Positions 59,653 through 64,000 of a stretch of 64,000 nucleotides of DNA are shown piece after piece (positions within the stretch are counted from its first letter, which is position 1; the number at the start of each line of letters is the position of its first letter). The notes beneath the pieces are model-generated. The model saw only the letters and a list, made by a program, of their open reading frames with translations. It was not told the origin of the DNA and made no database searches. The stretch covers positions 558,001 through 622,000 of the forward strand of contig NZ_JBHLTP010000003.1 of the NCBI RefSeq assembly GCF_042434395.1. Direction: 5' to 3'. Both the position numbers and the translations under genes were made by a program. The DNA comes from Pontibacillus salicampi (lineage in GTDB: Bacteria; Bacillota; Bacilli; Bacillales; BH030062).

Positions 59653-60279
59653 TTAGAAAAAGAGCATTTTTACAGCCTGATAGCCGAAATATAAGCCGAA
59701 CCCAACTAATACTATCCCGGCTGCAATGGATATAAAAGTAAGGAGGTTGTGATTCCCTACCTTTCTGAAGGTGCTAGCTACAAAGGCCATAGTCGCATCC
59801 CACGCTAGAATACCGATGAAGATTCCTGAACTATATACCAGCAACGTGATGCCATCATTCGTTTCCATCGTGTTAGCCAGAATGGACCCGTATATACCTA
59901 GCCAAAATAAGATGTTAAGTGGATTGGATAAAGCCATAAAAAAACCTGTAAGGAAGGAGCGTTTGCCTGATTGTTTCGCCCTAGTATTCTCCATGACGGA
60001 TTGCTTAGCATGCACGATGCTTTCTATCCCAGTATAAATAAGTACAAATGTACCAAATAACCATAAGAACGCTTTGACGATAGGTATAGAAACAAACTGG
60101 GCAATTCCAAAATAGATAAAGAGCATGAATAACATATCTGCAGCCATAGCACCGATCCCAACGAGCCAGGCACTCAAGAAGCCAAATTTGATTCCTTTGT
60201 CGAGCTGCGCTGCATTAATAGGACCAATCGGAGCTGACAATGATAATCCTAACAGTATGTAGCTGACAAAACTATTCAC
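59653..60279 (-). CDS. LysE-family amino-acid exporter
   Basis: LysE/RhtB-type transporter (208 residues, six helices). The N-terminal SAPIGPINAAQLDKGIKFGF block and the SNPLNILFWLGIYGSIL block are diagnostic. It exports amino acids or related small molecules; the substrate is unknown. It is on the same strand as the arginine-deiminase-like gene 267 bp upstream, with a hairpin between them. Confidence 0.87.
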   Translation of the reverse strand: MNSFVSYILLGLSLSAPIGPINAAQLDKGIKFGFLSAWLVGIGAMAADMLFMLFIYFGIAQFVSIPIVKAFLWLFGTFVLIYTGIESIVHAKQSVMENTRAKQSGKRSFLTGFFMALSNPLNILFWLGIYGSILANTMETNDGITLLVYSSGIFIGILAWDATMAFVASTFRKVGNHNLLTFISIAAGIVLVGFGLYFGYQAVKMLFF

Positions 60280-60348
60280 GAATAAAGCACACCTCCTAAT
60301 ACATATATGTTTTTATTCTATGTAACAGTAGAAGCTTGTACTACACCA

Positions 60349-60374
60349 AAGCTCTTCTCGTGTGAAGAAGAGCT
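60349..60374. terminator. short hairpin between two leftward genes
   Basis: AAGCTCTT / AAGAGCTT with partial inner pairing and little T-run; a weak terminator for the arginine-deiminase-like gene at most. The remaining 60280-60546 region holds nothing else I can support. Confidence 0.45.
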
Positions 60375-60546
60375 TCAGCATGTAGAAAGTTATTTTTATT
60401 GAACGTTAATGTCTAATCTGCACTCAACCGTTTACAAACAGAAAAAAAACAGGTTTTTGAATAGCTTATCAGCCCTGTTAATATTTAGGAGCAGCAAAAG
60501 TCTTATTGACAGCGTATAGTTCTCTCATCAGGGGAGTGAGACATGT

Positions 60547-61488
60547 TTAACCACGATGTAATGGAAGAGTCATACAACGAATACCGCCTCCTCCTTTTTC
60601 GAGCTCAGTTACGTCTATCGAAATAATGTTCTTCTTTTGCAAAGAAGGATGCTCCTTCAAACTATTCTTATTGCATTGCTTGCTCACAAGAAGCGTTTCA
60701 GGGTTTACGTTGAGGAAGTTAATATCTGGAATGGTTTTATAAGACTGTAGCCAGTGTATATCAAATCCATGTCGAAATAGAAATGCATCCACCATACTAA
60801 AGCTTGAGGAGCTTTCTGTTATGACTTGAACTGGAAAGTATTTTAAGAATTGCTTCGCAACCACAACATCAGAGCCTGCAACGTTGCAATTCATATCTAA
60901 ATGGAGAGTGCTAGCGCTTCGTGGCAGGTCAATAATTCCAATTTCGGAAAACCCGGCCTGGAATATGGCTTCTTTTACCCTCTCCAGACTCGAGATACTT
61001 GTTCTCATCCCTACGTTGATAAAAATAGCATCTTTATTCAGAATAAGAAGATCACCAAATTCTAAGGCTTTAATATCATTATTTTCATTTATCTGAAAAG
61101 CATCTGGTAGCCAATGAGACAATAATAAATGAAATTGAACATATTCAGGCTTTCTCATCGAGGTCCCAGCTTCTCCTGGCAAAACAGACTCCCCAAACAC
61201 ACATGCTAAATCTCTAACAAAGACACGGTTAATCAACTGCTTACTTAGATGCAGGTCTTTGTCTGACAGAAATTCATCGTACATGATGGTTCGAACGCCT
61301 TCTTGTTGAAGAGCTCCTACTAAATTCTCATGACACTCTCTTGCCTTGGATTGATCAACTGGACCATTCCACTGTACTTGAGTAGCAATCTTCATGTCCG
61401 TCACATCTAGATCGGAAGGAGGGCAAAGAACGACTGAATGCAATGGTTCATGTTCAGAAAAGCAGCTTGCGTGTATTGAATCCAACAC
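60547..61488 (-). CDS. arginine-deiminase-fold (amidinotransferase/DDAH-like) enzyme
   Basis: Beta/alpha-propeller guanidine-modifying enzyme (313 residues). The catalytic triad is visible: an acidic residue in the LEFGDLLIL stretch (about 142-150), His in TLHLDMN (about 195) and the nucleophilic Cys in GGGIRCMTLPLHR near the C-terminus. NRVFVRDLACVFG contains the Arg-Asp pair that binds substrate. Length suits DDAH-type hydrolases or citrullinases rather than full arginine deiminase. The exact substrate (arginine, methylarginine or another guanidine) cannot be deduced. Confidence 0.82.
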   Translation of the reverse strand: MLDSIHASCFSEHEPLHSVVLCPPSDLDVTDMKIATQVQWNGPVDQSKARECHENLVGALQQEGVRTIMYDEFLSDKDLHLSKQLINRVFVRDLACVFGESVLPGEAGTSMRKPEYVQFHLLLSHWLPDAFQINENNDIKALEFGDLLILNKDAIFINVGMRTSISSLERVKEAIFQAGFSEIGIIDLPRSASTLHLDMNCNVAGSDVVVAKQFLKYFPVQVITESSSSFSMVDAFLFRHGFDIHWLQSYKTIPDINFLNVNPETLLVSKQCNKNSLKEHPSLQKKNIISIDVTELEKGGGGIRCMTLPLHRG

Positions 61489-61697
61489 CTATCAGCTCCT
61501 TTGAAAATAATAATGTATAGATTTAGATTCCCCGCAATTTAGTAAGATGATACAAAAGCATCCAATTACTAAAAATTTTTTCCAATCAGCTGAACCAATT
61601 GTTTGAATAAGCAATTTATTTAGATTATTATGATTAATGGAAAGTGTAAGTGGAAAATGTATCTATAGAGTCTCGAAACTTAAGAGGAGGTAGAACA

Positions 61698-62357
61698 ATG
61701 GAATCAACTGAAACACAACAAAACCAAACAGTAATGCCGCGCATCAATGATCAAGCACCACAGTTTACTGCTGCGACAAGTCAGGGAAATATTAGTCTTG
61801 AGGATTATAAAGGTAAATGGGTAGTCTTGTTTTCCCATCCATCAGACTTTACACCAGTATGTACGACAGAATTTGTTGGTTTCCAAGAAATCTATCCAGA
61901 GCTTAAAGAACTCAATACAGAACTGCTTGGACTAAGCGTAGATAGTGTAAACTCCCACATTGCTTGGATTCGAAGCATTGAAGAGAACTTTAATACTACA
62001 ATTGAATTTCCAGTAATTGCAGATTTAGATAAGCAAGTAGCCATGAAATACGGAATGATAATGCCTGGAGAAAGTCAGGTGGAAACGAGTCGTGCCGTAT
62101 TTGTTATTGACGACAAACAAAAAATTCGTTCTATCATCTATTACCCATTAACAACAGGAAGAAATATGCAGGAAATTCTTCGACTAGTTAAAGCGTTGCA
62201 AACAACAGATAAGCACAGCGTTTCTACTCCAGCTAACTGGACGGAAGGAGACAAAGCAGTGGTAGCTCCTCCGAAAACACAAGAAGCAGCGGCAAAGCGT
62301 GCACAAGAAGAGGGTATTGAATATATCGATTGGTATATTTCCAAAAAAGATGTCTAA
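61698..62357 (+). CDS. 1-Cys peroxiredoxin
   Basis: AhpC/TSA-type peroxidase of the Prx6 group (219 residues). Peroxidatic Cys55 in HPSDFTPVCTTEF is the only cysteine, so no resolving Cys exists. YPLTTGRNMQEILR and the long C-terminal arm (NWTEGDKAVVAPP, then the conserved EGIEYIDWYIS) are typical. GAGGAGG lies 7 nt before ATG 61698; an earlier in-frame ATG at 61650 is not supported. Its terminator has been invaded by the IS block. Confidence 0.92.
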   Translation: MESTETQQNQTVMPRINDQAPQFTAATSQGNISLEDYKGKWVVLFSHPSDFTPVCTTEFVGFQEIYPELKELNTELLGLSVDSVNSHIAWIRSIEENFNTTIEFPVIADLDKQVAMKYGMIMPGESQVETSRAVFVIDDKQKIRSIIYYPLTTGRNMQEILRLVKALQTTDKHSVSTPANWTEGDKAVVAPPKTQEAAAKRAQEEGIEYIDWYISKKDV

Positions 62358-62362
62358 GAGAA

Positions 62363-62427
62363 AGGCTATCCCATTGCGGATAGCCTCAGCTTGTAGAGAA
62401 ACCCCCTTGTTTCCTACAAGCTTTTTT
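62363..62427 (+). terminator. peroxiredoxin terminator, split by insertion, plus second hairpin
   Basis: AGGCTATCC / GGATAGCCT (62363-62386) is a clean hairpin but has no T-run; its right half CATTGCGGATAGCCT recurs at 63307-63321 followed by TTTTATTTG, the missing T-run. A second hairpin AGCTTGTAG / CTACAAGCT with six T (62388-62427) belongs to the inserted segment. Confidence 0.75.
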
Positions 62428-62436
62428 CATGTATGC

Positions 62437-62557
62437 GGGCTGGCAAATACCACTCGCTTTCCGCGGACGAACGCCCGAGCCTCCTCGTTTGAAACCCACA
62501 CTCGGGGGTCTCGGATCGCCCGTTTTTCCGCAGGAGTCTCCTGGTATTTGCCAGCCC
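62437..62557. repeat. structured palindromic repeat, copy B
   Basis: Outer arms GGGCTGGCAAATACCA (62437-62452) and its exact complement (62542-62557). Read on the minus strand, the core shows GGAGACTCC, GATCCGAGACCCCC, CGAGGAGGCTCGG and GCGGAAAGCGAG, the same boxes as copy A at 15.1-15.3 kb. Inner pairings covary: GCTG/CAGC in A is GCGG/CCGC in B. The left arm alone is also present at 6467-6482 next to the other IS relic. Confidence 0.8.
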
Positions 62558-62582
62558 TTCACCGAAAAAGACTCTCCTTCAC

Positions 62583-63306
62583 CTAACACACCCTTGATAG
62601 GTGAAGGGCAATCTTTTTCATGTTCTGACAGGCAGCTGTCCGTAACGCCTGTTCGCGCACATTTTCTTTTCCGGGCAGGCGACAATAACGCAGCCCATGC
62701 AGTTCTTTTGAATCTGCGAAGCTACGCTCCACTTTCTCTTTTCTCATTCGATATATCCACTTACCTTCATTAGATAGACGGTTCAACCGAACCTGCTCTT
62801 TGGCTCCTTCCCACACATGACGTGTAACGGTTTTTTGGTGTTTTTGATTCTGGGTGCACTGCACGAGTAAAGGGCAATCCTTACATTTTTCTGGGTTTGA
62901 TTTATAGTGTCGATACCCGTCACGGTCGGTCGTGCTGTAACTGAGCACTTCTCCTTGAGGACAGACATAATAATCCATTTCCTCATCATATTGATACTTC
63001 CATTTTGGAAGATGGCCTTTCTTCGATTAATACCTCCTGTGAGCAATGACAGCGAATATATCTCTTTCTTTGATCAAGCCATGACAGATCGGGTTCGTCA
63101 GATAACCCGCATCTAAACCAACTGCCTCTACCTCAAACCCAAATCGTTTCACCTGTCGATCCAACCGTTGAAGGTAGGGCTTCGAATCGTGCACATTTCC
63201 CGGAGTGACATGAACATCTGTAATGATATTATGTTTCAAATCCGTGGTACGATGGTCGAGGTAAAAGAAGCCCTCCGGCTTGTTTTCACGATAAAGATAC
63301 TCACTT
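62583..63306 (-). pseudogene. IS1182-family transposase, 3' part only, with premature stop
   Basis: A continuous frame on the minus strand, starting within the catalytic domain (PEGFFYLDHRTTDLKHNII), through DVHVTPGNVHDSKPYLQRLD and VGLDAGYLTNPICHGLI, to AVIAHRRY, then an in-frame TAA at 63027-63029. It resumes as KKGHLPKWKYQYDEEMDYYV and continues to the end: zinc-finger-like CPQGE...CKDCPLLVQC, KVERSFADSKELHGLRYCR. The first ~200 codons are absent. Only the stop and the 5' loss disable it; decay is otherwise slight. Its 3' end is almost identical to the relic at 6.3 kb. Confidence 0.87.
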
Positions 63307-63321
63307 CATTGCGGATAGCCT
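63307..63321. repeat. right copy of 15-bp direct repeat
   Basis: CATTGCGGATAGCCT, identical to 62372-62386 and followed by TTTTATTTG, so it appears to be the original end of the peroxiredoxin terminator. Confidence 0.75.
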
Positions 63322-63436
63322 TTTATTTGTTGTGAGGTGCAAATCAGGAAGGGCCGGTAATAAAATTGATATTGCATGCTCTGGGGTTCATTTACATGCT
63401 TAGTCGTATGTATTCATTTAGGTTGTTAGGAAAAAA

Positions 63437-63463
63437 GGAGAGGTGTTCTTATGAAACCTCTCC
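63437..63463 (-). terminator. terminator of cell-wall-binding protein gene
   Basis: GGAGAGGT / ACCTCTCC, 8 bp (plus partial inner pairing), with TTTTTT following on the minus strand. Confidence 0.75.
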
Positions 63464-63483
63464 TTCCTAGTATTCAATTATGG

Positions 63484-64000
63484 TTATAATATGGTTTGTA
63501 AAGAGGGATCAAGAACGCCTTCTCCTCCATAAAGAGTAATGGAATGTATTTGCTCGATATACTCAAGCACCTCCTGTTGCACATGAGCCTGTTTGGTTAG
63601 CAGAAGGGGCATATTGTTTTCATATGCATATCTGCTTCCTGATAAGGCATCTGGAAAGCGCGTCCCATTTGCTATCCCTGCACTAGTTGCTTGAGGGTAG
63701 TACGATTTAGCAATCTCTAATGCGGTCAACGCTCGGTTACTGCCGGAAATTCGTTCTACGTTTTCTATTCCAAGGCTGTGAAGCTGTGACTCAGCATTAG
63801 AAGGGACGGCATTAGGTCCACCAATTATTGTAATGGAGGATATGGATGGATTATTCGTTATATATGTTTGTAATTCAGGGCTTAATGCCTTGCTTGATGT
63901 GTTTAACAGGATTGGTTTTTGCACCTTTGTTGCATAAGGTACGATACTTAGCGCATCGGCGAAATCATTCCCATCCACTAAAAATATACCGTTTGGTTTG
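63484..64000 (-). CDS. cell-wall-binding repeat 2 (CWB2) protein, 5' end outside window
   Basis: C-terminal part of a surface protein with CWB2 modules (about 170 visible residues). One module ends near ITIIGGPNAVPSNAESQL and another contains RISGSNRALTALEIAKSYY, GIANGTRFPDALSGSRYAYENNMPLLLT and SITLYGGEGVLD. The frame stays open to base 64000 with family-like residues (GIFLVDGNDFADAL), so a GTG at 63978 is not the true start. CWB2 triplets bind wall teichoic or similar polymers; the catalytic or functional domain would lie beyond the window. Confidence 0.87.
   Translation of the reverse strand, partial: KPNGIFLVDGNDFADALSIVPYATKVQKPILLNTSSKALSPELQTYITNNPSISSITIIGGPNAVPSNAESQLHSLGIENVERISGSNRALTALEIAKSYYPQATSAGIANGTRFPDALSGSRYAYENNMPLLLTKQAHVQQEVLEYIEQIHSITLYGGEGVLDPSLQTIL

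Larger units (their letters stand above)
62372..63321. mobile_element. inserted IS1182 remnant block flanked by 15-bp direct repeats
   Basis: CATTGCGGATAGCCT occurs at 62372-62386 and again at 63307-63321, framing ~920 bp that contain a terminator hairpin, structured repeat copy B and the 3' part of an IS1182 transposase. Bases just outside the repeats differ, so the repeat is exactly 15 bp. It looks like a target duplication in the peroxiredoxin terminator, although the element inside is truncated. Confidence 0.65.

Noticed and set aside
61600..61697. PerR box before the peroxiredoxin gene
   Set aside because: AT-rich ATTATTATGATTAA resembles a PerR site only weakly; too many mismatches to call.
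62299..62773. Plus-strand frames of 95 and 114 codons near the peroxiredoxin end
   Set aside because: They run antisense through the repeat and the transposase remnant and have no start signals.
1..64000. tRNA, rRNA, prophage or conjugative element
   Set aside because: No tRNA- or rRNA-like sequence, integrase, phage structural gene or conjugation gene was seen; the only mobile DNA is the IS1182 relics and repeats.

Overview
The window looks like chromosomal DNA of a low-GC, Gram-positive, endospore-forming Bacillaceae, probably a salt-tolerant or marine genus. This is inferred from strong AGGAGG ribosome-binding sites, frequent TTG and GTG starts, a T-box, a SAM-I riboswitch, a Lia-type envelope-stress operon, a YteA-family sporulation protein, Prli42, and a BCCT osmolyte transporter. 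I cannot name the species. Both ends cut genes: a metallo-beta-lactamase-fold hydrolase on the left and a cell-wall-binding-repeat protein on the right.

Layout. 0-9.6 kb: an MBL hydrolase, Prli42, a methylmalonyl-CoA epimerase / acyl-CoA carboxylase carboxyltransferase pair, an M20-type peptidase, a deleted IS1182-family relic, a DsbA-like protein and DNA polymerase IV. This resembles the B. subtilis yqjC-yqjD-yqjE...yqjH neighbourhood as I remember it. 10-16.5 kb: a MacB/FtsX-type ABC transporter, a T-box-controlled MFS exporter, a structured repeat and a lytic transglycosylase. 17-20.8 kb: a BCCT transporter, a GntR/UTRA regulator and an M24-fold protein closely resembling the DMSP lyase DddP, probably an osmolyte-catabolism operon. 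21-25 kb: small membrane proteins and an ArsR-type regulator plus MFS pair with shared operators. 25-27 kb: a YcgR/YcgQ-like permease pair behind a Zur-like box. 27.2-33.8 kb: a six-gene block (YheO-type regulator, RidA, threonine-synthase-like PLP enzyme, APC permease, HpsN-like member of the histidinol dehydrogenase family, DegT aminotransferase) that looks like an uncharacterised catabolic pathway for an amino compound.

34-42 kb: an RsgA GTPase preceded by a 24-codon leader ORF with mutually exclusive hairpins around its ribosome-binding site; then CcdA, and homoserine dehydrogenase plus O-acetylhomoserine sulfhydrylase under a SAM-I riboswitch. 42-49 kb: oligoendopeptidase F, OsmC, an EamA exporter with a TetR repressor and a clear operator, and small proteins. 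49.3-52.8 kb: a LiaI-like/LiaH/LiaF/LiaS/LiaR envelope-stress operon, followed by D-Ala-D-Ala ligase and 20-bp tandem repeats. 54.5-64 kb: an SDF-type symporter, a FusB-like EF-G-binding protein, a possible structured RNA, a YqcI/YcgG protein, LysE, an arginine-deiminase-fold enzyme, a 1-Cys peroxiredoxin, and a decayed IS1182 copy with a second structured repeat inserted into the peroxiredoxin terminator.

The strongest leads for undescribed biology are the rsgA leader attenuator, the 27-34 kb catabolic cluster, the DddP-like protein that keeps every metal ligand but has Gly where I recall the catalytic Asp, and the structured repeats whose arms covary. All calls come from reading the sequence; no database search was possible.
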